Positions 16,711 through 24,786 are shown, numbered from the stretch's first letter. The stretch is DNA of 39,877 bases from Trueperaceae bacterium (GCA_019454765.1 JACFNR010000001.1:60428-100304), one strand, 5' to 3'. The notes: a model not told the origin generated them from the letters alone. Translations and numbers: made by a program.

Positions 16711-17778
16711 TCAGCGGGCGGGGTCCAGGTGCGCGAGGAGCGCGGCCATGAACTCCGCGGGCCTCTCGAGGTAGGGCGTGTGACCGGCGTCGGCCACCAC
16801 GACCTCGCGCCAGGCGCCGCCGCCCGCACCGTAGCGCTCGAGGGCGCGGCGCGTCTGCCCCACCATCGGCTGGGGTGGGAACACCTCGCCGCCGGGCCAA
16901 CCCGGCACGGCGCCGAGCTTGCCGAGGGTGCCGAAGTCGAAGAGCGACTCGTCCGCCACGATCTGGTCGGCGTCGCCCCTCACCCAGAGGATGGGCGGCT
17001 TCGGGTCGAGCCCCACCAGCCGCTCGGCGGTGCCGACGGCGTACTTGGCGCTGATGGCGTTGGCGGGCCCCCAGGCGCCGGGAGCCACGTTGGGCCAGTT
17101 GGGCGACGGGACGTGGTCGCCCGGGTAGGCGCGCGGCCCGACCTTCTCGCTCAGGAGCCCCGAGAGGAGCTCCTCCTCGCGCGCCGCGCGGAAGGGCGGC
17201 TTCCAGTAGAAGGCGTTCATGATGGTGCGTGGCGAGGTAGCCGCGTCCGCGCCGCGGTCGCCCGCCGCCATGCGCACGGCGAAGTCCGGGTTGACGGCGC
17301 CGCCGCCGGAGCCGGCGAAGTCGGGGTGGCAGGGGGTGCCGTCCAGGCCCTTGGTGCCCCCGAAGCCGTGGGGCGAGCCGGGCGCCACCACCGTGGCGCT
17401 GGCGATGGCGGGTGCGTCGGCGACGAGGAGCCCCCACACCACGGAGCCCCCCAGCGAGTGGCCGACGACGTGGTAGCGGTCGAGCCCGAGCTCGCGCTTG
17501 AGGGCCAGCAGGTCGTCGACCCAATCGCCCACGCCGCGGGTAGCGTCGACGGGCACGTCGTCCGTGTCGCCGTAGCCCCGCAGGTCCGGGGCGACGGCCC
17601 GGTAGCGGGCCGGGAGGGCCAGCATGGTCTCCTCCCAGAACGTGCTGGAGGAGGCGTTGCCGTGCACGAAGAGCACGGGCTCGCCGCCCGCCGGACCTGA
17701 GAGGAGGGCGTGCACGCCGAGGCGCGGGGTGACGACGCGGCGGGACTCGATGCCGGGGAGGCTGGGGATGCTGGCCAC
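16711..17778 (-). CDS. Alpha/beta-hydrolase fold esterase/amidase
   Basis: This 355-residue hydrolase has the full alpha/beta-fold signature. The oxyanion-hole motif is FVHGN (~37-41) and DLRGYGDTD follows (~65-73). The nucleophile elbow GHSLGG has Ser108, the acid is probably Asp269 or Asp271 in WVRGDADQ, and His333 lies in AGHTPYLERP. A ~130-residue lid or cap (~140-260) lies between the core strands. No signal peptide is seen, so it is cytoplasmic. The GTG at 17778 has AAGGA 7 nt upstream. It diverges from the SDR-M20-transporter cluster, so it may hydrolyse an ester or amide brought in or processed by that locus. The substrate cannot be read from the sequence; C-C hydrolases and epoxide-hydrolase-like enzymes share this fold. 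Confidence 0.82.
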   Translation of the reverse strand: MASIPSLPGIESRRVVTPRLGVHALLSGPAGGEPVLFVHGNASSSTFWEETMLALPARYRAVAPDLRGYGDTDDVPVDATRGVGDWVDDLLALKRELGLDRYHVVGHSLGGSVVWGLLVADAPAIASATVVAPGSPHGFGGTKGLDGTPCHPDFAGSGGGAVNPDFAVRMAAGDRGADAATSPRTIMNAFYWKPPFRAAREEELLSGLLSEKVGPRAYPGDHVPSPNWPNVAPGAWGPANAISAKYAVGTAERLVGLDPKPPILWVRGDADQIVADESLFDFGTLGKLGAVPGWPGGEVFPPQPMVGQTRRALERYGAGGGAWREVVVADAGHTPYLERPAEFMAALLAHLDPAR

Positions 17779-17963
17779 GGCGAGGTCCTTTCTCGCGCGA
17801 GGCGCGAGGTTGGGTTAGGGCGTAGGCAGCTGGCGGCGGCGCGCCCGTTGGCACAGGCTACAGCACGCCACCGCGGTGGGGCGGGGCCCACCCGGTCCCG
17901 CCGCTCGACCGCCCCTCCGGGCGGGTGTTACCCTGCCGGACGTACACAAGGAAGGGTTGCCGC
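17779..17963. promoter_or_regulatory. Divergent promoter region, hydrolase / SDR cluster
   Basis: A 185-bp intergenic region separates two divergent transcription units. On the plus strand TACCCT (17930-17935) is a weak -10 candidate, followed by AAGGAAGGG (17948-17956) ending 7 nt before the SDR ATG. On the minus strand no convincing -10 box was found, but AAGGA precedes the hydrolase GTG. No operator repeat was recognised. Confidence 0.4.
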
Positions 17964-18743
17964 ATGAACTACCGCGATCTGTTCGACCTCACCGGACGCA
18001 ACGTCCTCGTCATCGGCGCCGGCTCGGGCATCGGCCGCGCCACCGCGCAGGGCTTGGCGGACTTCGGCGCCATCGTCACCTGCGCCGACGCCAACGAGGC
18101 GGCCGCGAGCGCCGCCTCCGCCGAGTTGCAGGGCCTCGGCTACGAGTCTCACGCCGCCGCCGTGAACATCACGGACGAGGCGGCCGTGGAGGCGCTCGTG
18201 AGCGGCATGAGCGGCCTCGACGCCGTGGTGTGCACTCCCTCCATCAACGTGCGCAAGCCGCTCCTGAACATCACGTCGGACGAGTTCGACCGCGTGATAG
18301 GCGTGAACCTCAAGGGGAGCTTCAACGTCATGCGCTCCGCCGGCAGGCGCCTGGCGGCGCAGGGCAAGGGGAGCCTCGTGTTCTTCTCGAGCATCCGCAG
18401 CCAGGTCGTGGAGCCGGGACAAGGGGTGTACGCAGCCACCAAGGCGGGCACGCTGCAGATGATCCGCGCGCTCGCGTCCGAGCTCGGTCCGCAGGGGGTG
18501 CGCGCCAACGCGGTGGCGCCCGGCGTGGTCGAGACGCCTTTGACTCAGCCCATCAAGGACCGCCCGGAGTGGTACCGCGCCTACGCCGAGAAGAGCGCCC
18601 TTGGCCGCTGGTCGCAGCCGTCCGAGCTCGTTGGAGCCGTCGTGTTCCTCGTGTCGGACGCGGCCTCGTTCGTGACCGGTTCGCTCCTGTACGTCGACGG
18701 CGGCTGGACCGCGCAGGACGGCCGCTTCACCCCGCCGCTGTGA
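17964..18743 (+). CDS. Short-chain dehydrogenase/reductase (SDR)
   Basis: This 259-residue protein has the classical SDR layout. The cofactor-binding GAGSGIG is at 18-24, Asp42 after the second strand suggests NAD(H) preference, the conserved Asn115 lies in VNLKGS, Ser142-Ser143 are the catalytic serine candidates, and Tyr156/Lys160 lie in YAATK. The C-terminal PGVVETPL and GSLLYVDGGW segments are also typical. The usual NNAG motif after strand 4 is replaced by CTPSI (~90-94), an uncommon variant. The ATG at 17964 has a strong AAGGAAGGG upstream. It is the first gene of a five-gene rightward run with an M20 hydrolase and ABC-transporter parts, suggesting oxidation or reduction of the imported compound; the substrate is unknown. 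Confidence 0.87.
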   Translation: MNYRDLFDLTGRNVLVIGAGSGIGRATAQGLADFGAIVTCADANEAAASAASAELQGLGYESHAAAVNITDEAAVEALVSGMSGLDAVVCTPSINVRKPLLNITSDEFDRVIGVNLKGSFNVMRSAGRRLAAQGKGSLVFFSSIRSQVVEPGQGVYAATKAGTLQMIRALASELGPQGVRANAVAPGVVETPLTQPIKDRPEWYRAYAEKSALGRWSQPSELVGAVVFLVSDAASFVTGSLLYVDGGWTAQDGRFTPPL

Positions 18744-18771
18744 GCGCCCGAGGCGAGGGGGCGGCGCGCCC

Positions 18772-20019
18772 GTGAACACCTTCCCGTCCGAACTGGCCCG
18801 CCGCGCCGCCAAGGCGGTGGACCCCGAGCTGGTGGCGCGCCTCGCACAGGGCCTCGTGCGCGTGCGCAGCGTGTACGACGCGGAGCTGGGCACCACCGAG
18901 GCGGCGGCGGCCGAGTTCGTGGCGGCGCACCTGCGCGAGGTGGGCCTCAGCCCCGTCATCGAAGAGGCCGCGCCCGGCAGGCCCAACGTGGTGTGCGACT
19001 GGCAGGGCTCGGCGTTCGACCCCGCCAGGCACCGCACGCTCATGTTCGAGGGGCACACCGACGTGGTCACGGAGGGCGACCCCGCCAAGTGGCGCGTGCC
19101 GCCATTCGAGGGGCGCGTGGAAGACGGCGTGCTGCACGGCCGCGGTAGCGCCGACATGAAGGCCGGAGTGGCCGCCTGCCTGGCGGCGCTGGCGGCGGTG
19201 CGGCGGGTGGCACCCGACCTGCCCGGCCGCATCCGGCTCGGCATCGTGGCCGACGAGGAGGGCATGATGCTCGGCATCAAGCACTTCATAAGGCAGGGCT
19301 GGGCCGACGAGGTGAGCGGCTGCATCGTGGCCGAGCCGGAGGAGAACGAGCTCTGCCTCTTCCAGAAGGGAGCCATGCGGGTCAACGTGCGCGTGGTGGG
19401 CGTCATGAGCCACGGCGCCATGCCGTACGCGGGCGTTAACCCGAACCGCGGGGTGGCCGACCTGATCGTGGCGCTGCGCGACTTCGAGCGCCGCGAGCAG
19501 GAGCGCCTCGGTGAGCACGAGTACCTCGGCCTGCCGTGGATAACCCCGACCGTGATCCGCTCTCCGGCCAGCGGCGAGGCGCAGCTGAACGTCATGCCGG
19601 AGGAGGCGTACCTGGCGCTCGACATCAGGACGGTGCCGGGACAGGACCACGCCGAGATCGAGGCGGAGCTGAGGCGCATGGCCGCCGGCATCGAGGCGCG
19701 CACCGCGCGCCTGAGGGTGCACCTTGACGTGTTCGAGTCGCGCCCGTGGACCGAGACGAAGGCCGACGACCCCTTGGTGGGGGCCTTGGAGGCCGTGTAC
19801 GAGGGCGTGTTCGGCACGGCGCCCCGTTACGGCGGCGTGCCGGGCGCCACCGACGGCACCTTCTTATGGGCGTGGAAGAACGTGCCGGTGGTCACGGTTG
19901 GTCCGGGCGACCGCACCATCCCGCACCAGGTCGACGAGTTCGTGCGCCTGAGCGAGGTGGTGGCGTCGGCTCGCCTCTACGCCGCGGCTGCGGTAACTTA
20001 TCTGACGTCGAACAGCTAG
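18772..20019 (+). CDS. M20-family metallopeptidase / N-deacylase (ArgE/DapE-like)
   Basis: This 415-residue protein is an M20/M25 zinc hydrolase. Metal and catalytic motifs are in order: GHTDVV (His95, Asp97), GRGSADMKAG (bridging Asp128), DEEG (Glu162/Glu163, general base and ligand), a VAEPEEN segment near 187, and the final ligand His in TIPHQVDEF. A dimerisation (lid) domain is inserted at ~200-320. Substrates of this family include N-acyl amino acids, dipeptides and carbamoyl compounds. The GTG at 18772 is 28 nt after the SDR stop and follows a purine-rich GAGGCGAGGGGG. Its position before a family-5 solute-binding protein suggests it cleaves an imported peptide or acyl-amino acid. Confidence 0.87.
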   Translation: MNTFPSELARRAAKAVDPELVARLAQGLVRVRSVYDAELGTTEAAAAEFVAAHLREVGLSPVIEEAAPGRPNVVCDWQGSAFDPARHRTLMFEGHTDVVTEGDPAKWRVPPFEGRVEDGVLHGRGSADMKAGVAACLAALAAVRRVAPDLPGRIRLGIVADEEGMMLGIKHFIRQGWADEVSGCIVAEPEENELCLFQKGAMRVNVRVVGVMSHGAMPYAGVNPNRGVADLIVALRDFERREQERLGEHEYLGLPWITPTVIRSPASGEAQLNVMPEEAYLALDIRTVPGQDHAEIEAELRRMAAGIEARTARLRVHLDVFESRPWTETKADDPLVGALEAVYEGVFGTAPRYGGVPGATDGTFLWAWKNVPVVTVGPGDRTIPHQVDEFVRLSEVVASARLYAAAAVTYLTSNS

Positions 20020-20091
20020 GCCGGCGGCCACGGTCGCAGCGCGCGCACGGTCGCGCAACCACACCGGCCGGAACCGACAGGAGGAAGCACG

Positions 20092-21618
20092 ATGTCCATC
20101 CCCCTTCCCAGGCTTTCACCCCTCAGGGCGCTCACGCTGCTCGCGCTGGCGCTCATGCTGGCCGCGGGCGTTGCGCTCGCCCAGGACCCGGCCCCGGTCA
20201 GCGGCGGCACGGTCACCGTGGCCATCACGGCCGACCCGCCCGGGTGGGACCCCACGGTCAGCACCTCGCAGGAGATCCCGCGGGTCATGTACAACAACGT
20301 GTACGAGGGCCTCGTCAAGTTCGACCGCACCGGGGCCATCGTGCCGGCCCTCGCCGAGTCGTACGACATCAGTGCCGACGGCCTCACCTGGACCTTCCAC
20401 CTGCGTCAGGGCGTCAAGTTCCACGACGGCAGCGCCTTCGATTCGGCCGACGTGGTGGCCAAGTTCGAGCGCGCCCGCGACCCCGAGTCGGGCCACACGC
20501 ACCCCGAGTACTACGCGGCCATCAGCGACATAGCGGCTCCGGACGCCAACACGGTGGTGTTCACCCTCAGCGAGCCGAGCCGCGGGCTGCTCTACAACCT
20601 GGCGCGCCCCGACTCCATCCTCTACCCCGCCGAGAAGGCCGAGACGCAGCGCTCCGAGCCGATCGGCACCGGCCCCTTCAAGTTCGCGTCGTACACGGAA
20701 GGCGCGGAGGTCGTCCTCGAGAAGAACGCCGACTACTACGTGGCCGGAGTGCCGTACCTCGACAAGGCCGTATTCAAGATCATCGGCGACCCGAACACGC
20801 GCTTCGCGGCGCTGCAGGCGGGCGACATCGACTTCATCGGCGTGGCCGTCCAGCCGGAGCAGTACCTGCAGGTCGTGACCACCCCGGGCCTGAAGGGCAC
20901 CGAGGGCACCGCCACCACCGAGATCACCGTGGCCATGAACAACGCCCGCAAGCCGTTCGACGACCTGCGCGTGCGCCAGGCCATCACCATGGCCATCGAC
21001 AAGGACACCATCGTGCAGGGCGCCATGTTCGGCCTGGGCACCGTGATCGGCTCGCACATGAGCCCGTCCGAGCCCTACTACATCGACCTGTCGGACACCT
21101 ACCCGTACGATCCCGTCAGGGCGCGCGAGCTGCTGGCCGAGGCCGGTTACGCCGACGGCTTCACCATCCACTTCGAGCTGCCGGAGCCCTACAACATCGA
21201 GCGCCGCAGCGGCGAGGTGGTGGCGCAGATGCTGCGCGAGGTGGGCATCGACGTGGAACTCAGCGTCGTCGAGTGGGGCACGTGGATCCAGCGCATCTTC
21301 GTGGGCGGCGACTACGACATGACGATCATCGGGCACTCCGAGCCGCGCGACATCAACGTGTACGCCAACCCGGGCTACTACTACCACTACGACAACCCGG
21401 CCATCGGCGACCTGCTGGCGCGCGCCGAGGCGGCCCCGAGCAGCGAGGCCGAGACGGCCGCCTACCAGGAGATCGCCGAGGTGATCGCCAAGGACGCCGT
21501 TAACGTGTGGCTCTTCTCGCCGCCCTACCTGGTGGCCGCCCGCGACAACGTGTACGGCTTCTGGCAGGACCAGCCCACTCCGGCCATCGACGTGACCGAG
21601 GTGTTCAAGACCAAGTGA
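20092..21618 (+). CDS. Family-5 ABC transporter substrate-binding protein (DppA/OppA-like)
   Basis: This 508-residue extracytoplasmic solute-binding protein has a Sec signal peptide (~1-30) with a likely type I cleavage after VALA and no lipobox. The mature part has family-5 hallmarks: GTVTVAITADPPGWDP, a YEGLVKFD segment, LAESYDISADGLTWTFHLR, GVKFHDGSAFDSADVV, IGTGPFKF and RQAITMAIDKDTIV. Such proteins bind di- or oligopeptides, nickel, glutathione or related solutes and hand them to DppBC-type permeases. The ATG at 20092 has CAGGAGGAAG just upstream. It is followed by a strong intercistronic hairpin and then the two permeases. The ligand cannot be predicted. Confidence 0.92.
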   Translation: MSIPLPRLSPLRALTLLALALMLAAGVALAQDPAPVSGGTVTVAITADPPGWDPTVSTSQEIPRVMYNNVYEGLVKFDRTGAIVPALAESYDISADGLTWTFHLRQGVKFHDGSAFDSADVVAKFERARDPESGHTHPEYYAAISDIAAPDANTVVFTLSEPSRGLLYNLARPDSILYPAEKAETQRSEPIGTGPFKFASYTEGAEVVLEKNADYYVAGVPYLDKAVFKIIGDPNTRFAALQAGDIDFIGVAVQPEQYLQVVTTPGLKGTEGTATTEITVAMNNARKPFDDLRVRQAITMAIDKDTIVQGAMFGLGTVIGSHMSPSEPYYIDLSDTYPYDPVRARELLAEAGYADGFTIHFELPEPYNIERRSGEVVAQMLREVGIDVELSVVEWGTWIQRIFVGGDYDMTIIGHSEPRDINVYANPGYYYHYDNPAIGDLLARAEAAPSSEAETAAYQEIAEVIAKDAVNVWLFSPPYLVAARDNVYGFWQDQPTPAIDVTEVFKTK

Positions 21619-21654
21619 CCTCGCGGGGCCCCGAGGGGCCTTGGCGCGAGGCGC

Positions 21655-21689
21655 GGCGGGGCGGCGCAGCTGGCAGGCGCCGCCCCGCC
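21655..21689 (+). terminator. Strong intercistronic hairpin between binding protein and permeases
   Basis: A perfect 13-bp GC stem (21655-21667 with 21677-21689) encloses a 9-nt loop, followed by CCTTAACG rather than a U-tract. A second small hairpin (21627-21632/21635-21640) precedes it. Such elements after binding-protein genes commonly act as partial terminators or 3' mRNA stabilisers, giving excess binding protein over permease. Confidence 0.55.
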
Positions 21690-21746
21690 CCTTAACGTGG
21701 CCCGCCGGCCCCGCGCCGGCCTCGTGGAAGGAAGCACGAGCAGAGC

Positions 21747-22691
21747 ATGTTGGCGTTCACCCTGAGGCGGCTCGTCACGGCGCTGATAAGCGTGTGGCTT
21801 GCCAGCCTCGTCGTGTTCTCGGCCATCATCGCCGTGCCGGGCGACCCCGCCGCCATCATCTTGGGCCTCAACGCCTCCCCCGAGGCGCGCGCCGCGCTGA
21901 GCGCCAAGCTGGGTCTCGACGTGCCCGCCCCCCAGCGTTACGCGCGGTGGCTGGGCGGCGTGGTGACGGGTGACTTCGGCGAGAGCATCAACTACCAGGC
22001 GCCCGTCGGCCGGCTCATACGCGACAGGCTCAAGGTGTCGGTGCCGCTCTCGCTGGGCGCCGCCCTGGTGGCCACGCTGCTCGCCATCCCGCTCGGCATC
22101 TTCGCCGCCATGCGCCGCGGCACGCTGCTCGACCCGCTGATAACCACCCTGTCGCAGGTGGGCGCGGCGGTCCCCAGCTTCTGGCTGGGGCTCATCTTCA
22201 TCCTCTACTTCGGTGTTCAGCTCAAGTGGTTCCCGGCGGGCGGCTTCACGCCGTTCGACACGGACCCGGTCAAATGGTTCAGGAGCCTCACCCTGCCCGT
22301 GCTGGCCCTGGGCCTGGGGCAGGCGGCGGTCATGACGCGCATGACCCGCGCCGCCATGCTTGACGTGCTGGGGCAGGACTTCGTGCGCACCGCCCGCGCC
22401 AAGGGCGTTGGCACGCGCTCGGTAGTGCTCAAGCACGCGCTGCGGAACGCCATGGTGACCATCATCACCATCCTCGGCCTCTCTCTCACGAACGTGTTCA
22501 TCGGCTCCATCGTCATCGAGCAGGTGTTCGCGCTGCCGGGCATGGGCCGCCTGGCGCTCACCGCCATCGGCACGCGCGACTTCCCGCTGCTGCAGGGCGA
22601 GATCTTGGTGTACGCCGCCACCATCGTGGCGCTGGGGTTCATCGTCGACCTCTCGTACGGGCTGCTCGACCCGCGCATCAGGTACGCCTGA
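21747..22691 (+). CDS. ABC transporter permease, DppB/OppB type
   Basis: This 314-residue inner-membrane permease has about six membrane segments. The first (~9-29, LVTALISVWLASLVVFSAII) is followed by the family's periplasmic GDPAAIILGLNASPEARAAL segment. The cytoplasmic EAA loop QDFVRTARAKGVGTRSVVLK (~205-235) docks the ATPase. The terminal YGLLDPRIRYA is typical of DppB-type permeases. The ATG at 21747 has GGAAGGAAG about 11 nt upstream, slightly far. The TGATG overlap with the next gene couples the two permease subunits. Confidence 0.92.
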   Translation: MLAFTLRRLVTALISVWLASLVVFSAIIAVPGDPAAIILGLNASPEARAALSAKLGLDVPAPQRYARWLGGVVTGDFGESINYQAPVGRLIRDRLKVSVPLSLGAALVATLLAIPLGIFAAMRRGTLLDPLITTLSQVGAAVPSFWLGLIFILYFGVQLKWFPAGGFTPFDTDPVKWFRSLTLPVLALGLGQAAVMTRMTRAAMLDVLGQDFVRTARAKGVGTRSVVLKHALRNAMVTIITILGLSLTNVFIGSIVIEQVFALPGMGRLALTAIGTRDFPLLQGEILVYAATIVALGFIVDLSYGLLDPRIRYA

Positions 22692-23512
22692 TGGCGCGGC
22701 GCCGCAAGCTCGTGAAACGCGCCAACCTCGTAGTGGGCGCCGTGCTGGTGGGGGTGGTGGCCGCCGCCGCGCTCCTCAGCTTCTTGTGGGTACCAGTTGA
22801 CCCGCTCAAGATGAACTTCGCCAGCCAGCTCAAGCCGCCCAGCGGCGCCTACCCCCTGGGCACCGACCACTTCGGACGCGACCTCCTGTCGCGCGTGCTG
22901 GTGGGCGCGCGCTCCACCCTCTACGTGGGGTTCATCGCGGTGGGTCTGGCACTGTCGGTGGGCAGCCTGCTCGGGGCGCTGGCGGGTTACCTGGGCGGCG
23001 TGGCCGACGAGGTGATCATGCGCCTGGTGGACGTGGCCTACGCCTTCCCCGCCATCCTCATGGCGCTGCTGCTGGCTGCCGTGTACCAGCCGGGCACCCT
23101 CACGGCCATGATCGCCATCGGCATAGCCACCGTGCCCATATTCGCGCGCATAGCCCGCGCCAGCGTGCTGAGCCTCAAGGAGCGCGAGTACGTGGAGGCG
23201 GGCCGCGCCCTGGGCGTCAACCACGGCCGGCTGCTGTTCAGGCACATCCTGCCGGGCGCGGTGGGCCCGCTGGTGGTCCAGGCGAGCCTCAGCCTGGCGG
23301 TGGCCGTGCTGGCCGAGGCGGCCCTGTCGTTCCTCGGCCTGGGAACCCCGCCCGACGTGCCCAGCTGGGGCAACATGCTGCGCGAGGCGCAGGGCTTCAT
23401 GACCATGAGCCCCTACCCCGCCCTCGTTCCCGGCCTCGCCATCGTGTGGACGGTGCTCGGCTGGAGCCTGTTGGGCGACGGCCTACGCGACTGGTGGGAC
23501 CCGCGCGGCTGA
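22691..23512 (+). CDS. ABC transporter permease, DppC/OppC type
   Basis: This 273-residue permease is the partner of the preceding DppB-type gene, overlapping it by one base in TGATG. Visible motifs include the PLGTDHFGRDLLSRVLVGAR signature of the family (~57-76), the EAA loop EYVEAGRALGVNHGRLLFRH, FLGLGTPPDVPSWGNML near 215-231, and a C-terminal LLGDGLRDWWDPRG. An N-terminal membrane segment plus five further ones is expected. No DppD/DppF ATPase follows: the operon ends at a hairpin immediately downstream, so this importer must borrow ATPases encoded elsewhere. Confidence 0.92.
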   Translation: MARRRKLVKRANLVVGAVLVGVVAAAALLSFLWVPVDPLKMNFASQLKPPSGAYPLGTDHFGRDLLSRVLVGARSTLYVGFIAVGLALSVGSLLGALAGYLGGVADEVIMRLVDVAYAFPAILMALLLAAVYQPGTLTAMIAIGIATVPIFARIARASVLSLKEREYVEAGRALGVNHGRLLFRHILPGAVGPLVVQASLSLAVAVLAEAALSFLGLGTPPDVPSWGNMLREAQGFMTMSPYPALVPGLAIVWTVLGWSLLGDGLRDWWDPRG

Positions 23513-23518
23513 GCGACG

Positions 23519-23541
23519 GCGCCCGCGCGCGGCGCGGGCGC
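23519..23541 (+). terminator. Intrinsic terminator-like hairpin after the permease operon
   Basis: A perfect 10-bp stem GCGCCCGCGC/GCGCGGGCGC with a 3-nt loop begins 7 nt after the permease stop and is followed by TTCTC, a weak T-run. It probably ends the transporter operon. Confidence 0.6.
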
Positions 23542-23629
23542 TTCTCATGACGCGGGCTGCACAATGAGGGCCACGACCGGCGCCACGGCCCGCGTTGGGC
23601 CAATCCCGCGCCGCGAAGGGGACCTCACC

Positions 23630-24070
23630 GTGCCGACTACCGCCCGACGCCGCCTGACCGCACTGGCCGCAATCCTGACCCTGGCGCTGGTCGCCTGCCT
23701 GCCCGTGGCGGTGCCCGGCCTGCGCAACATAAACGGACAGACGTGGAGCGCCCGCTTCGAGGTGGAGGTGCGCCCCGCCGGCCTCGCCACCGTCCGGCTG
23801 CCCGTCAACCTCGCCCTCACCTTCAACCAGCGGCTCGACCAGGTGACGGCGAAGGCCACCCTGCAGTACGACGCCGGCATCTTCCGACTGGAGAGCCCCG
23901 GCATAGTCGACCTCGAGGGGCGCCTCGGGCTCGACGACCACCTGTCGCTTCGCAGCGGCTCCAAGGCGCTGACGTTCGACGGGACGTTCGTGGGCGATCG
24001 GCTGGTGGGCACCGTGGCGATCGCCGGGGTCGTGCCGGTGTCCGACGTGACGTTCGCCATGCAGCGGTGA
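23630..24070 (+). CDS. Small predicted lipoprotein, unknown function
   Basis: This 146-residue protein has a basic n-region (TTARRR), a hydrophobic core and the lipobox LVAC with Cys23, so it is probably lipidated and surface or periplasm exposed. The mature part is ~120 residues of predicted beta-strands with no family I recognise; it contains LALTFNQRLDQVTAKATLQ, repeated LxLxxG strands and a final GTVAIAGVVPVSDVTFAMQ. The GTG at 23630 is preferred because GAAGGGGA lies 7 nt upstream and the signal peptide then has normal length. An in-frame ATG at 23564 would add 22 residues before the signal and overlaps a possible -10 (CACAAT, 23560-23565). It converges on the LuxR-type gene. Confidence 0.65.
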   Translation: MPTTARRRLTALAAILTLALVACLPVAVPGLRNINGQTWSARFEVEVRPAGLATVRLPVNLALTFNQRLDQVTAKATLQYDAGIFRLESPGIVDLEGRLGLDDHLSLRSGSKALTFDGTFVGDRLVGTVAIAGVVPVSDVTFAMQR

Positions 24071-24078
24071 CGTCCGGC

Positions 24079-24121
24079 GAGCGTCCCGCCGGGGTGGCGC
24101 TGCTCGCGGGTCGGGACGCTC
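24079..24121. terminator. Bidirectional terminator hairpin between convergent genes
   Basis: A perfect 10-bp inverted repeat GAGCGTCCCG (24079-24088) / CGGGACGCTC (24112-24121) with a 23-nt loop lies between the convergent lipoprotein and LuxR-type genes. It has no U-tract, and is most simply a shared terminator. Confidence 0.5.
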
Positions 24122-24151
24122 CACGCGCTCCGTGAGAGGGTCCACCTCGAG

Positions 24152-24709
24152 CTAGCCCCGCGCCGCGGCCCGTTCCTCTCCATGGCCGATGAGGGCCGCC
24201 AGGTACTGGGTGCGCGAGTCGAGGTCGAGTTTGTTCAGGATGTTCGAGATGTGGGCGTTGATCGTCTTCTGGGAGACCCGCAGGTTGGCGGCGCTGCCTG
24301 CGGTGTCGTGACCCAGAAGCAGCAGCCTGGTGACACGCAGCTCCATGTACGTCAGCCCTGAGCGCCACTGGTAGGTCTTGAGCGCCGACGCCGCGGCGTA
24401 GATCCCCGCCACCAAGGTCCTCAGGTCCGCCGTGCCCACCACGCCGCTCACGTGGAAGCTGGCCACCAGGTCCAGGTAGGCGGCGTGCGAGCCTTGGGTG
24501 ACGACCAGGGTCCGGGCCCGGTCGAGGCTGTTCATCTCGCTGAGCTGGCCGATGGCCCACGTCATCGGGAAGTCCAGCACGAGGTGCGCCGTGAACGGCC
24601 CCGGGGACCTGGCCAGTTCCGCCTCGACCTGTTCGAGCGCCGGACGGATCAACCGAAGGTACGATTCGTGCGCCGCGATCACGTTCACGACAGGGACCCT
24701 ATGTTTCAT
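24152..24709 (-). CDS. LuxR/NarL-type HTH regulator with degenerate receiver-like N-terminus
   Basis: This 185-residue protein has a C-terminal LuxR-type HTH (~120-178: MELRVTRLLLLGHDTAGSAA, then LRVSQKTINAHISNILNKLD), with the conserved recognition-helix pattern SQKTINAHISNI. The N-terminal ~115 residues resemble the size and strand/helix rhythm of a receiver but lack an obvious phospho-acceptor DD pair; LVLDFPM and LVVTQGS are the nearest strand ends. It may therefore be a phosphorylation-independent regulator. The ATG at 24709 is decided by GGAGG 7 nt upstream. The gene is single, convergent with a lipoprotein gene and divergent from rplM; a tandem GGTTACA repeat lies upstream. Confidence 0.75.
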   Translation of the reverse strand: MKHRVPVVNVIAAHESYLRLIRPALEQVEAELARSPGPFTAHLVLDFPMTWAIGQLSEMNSLDRARTLVVTQGSHAAYLDLVASFHVSGVVGTADLRTLVAGIYAAASALKTYQWRSGLTYMELRVTRLLLLGHDTAGSAANLRVSQKTINAHISNILNKLDLDSRTQYLAALIGHGEERAAARG

Positions 24710-24768
24710 TGCGATGCCTCCGCGATCCTGATCTCCCAACCTGGGGGCCTACAGCATGGTGAGGCGCG

Positions 24769-24786
24769 GGTTACATGCCGGTTACA
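24769..24786. promoter_or_regulatory. Tandem direct repeat GGTTACA-N4-GGTTACA, candidate operator
   Basis: Two identical heptamers (24769-24775 and 24780-24786) repeat at an 11-bp pitch, 60 bp before the LuxR-type start. On the minus strand the repeat ends 10 nt before CATGCT (24758-24753), a plausible -10 box. A third, degenerate unit GGTGAGG sits in register at 24758-24764. Confidence 0.5.

Noticed and set aside
23564-23629. ATG at 23564 as the start of the small lipoprotein
   Set aside because: It would put 22 extra residues before the signal peptide and lies within a possible -10 box; the GTG at 23630 has a better ribosome site and normal signal length.
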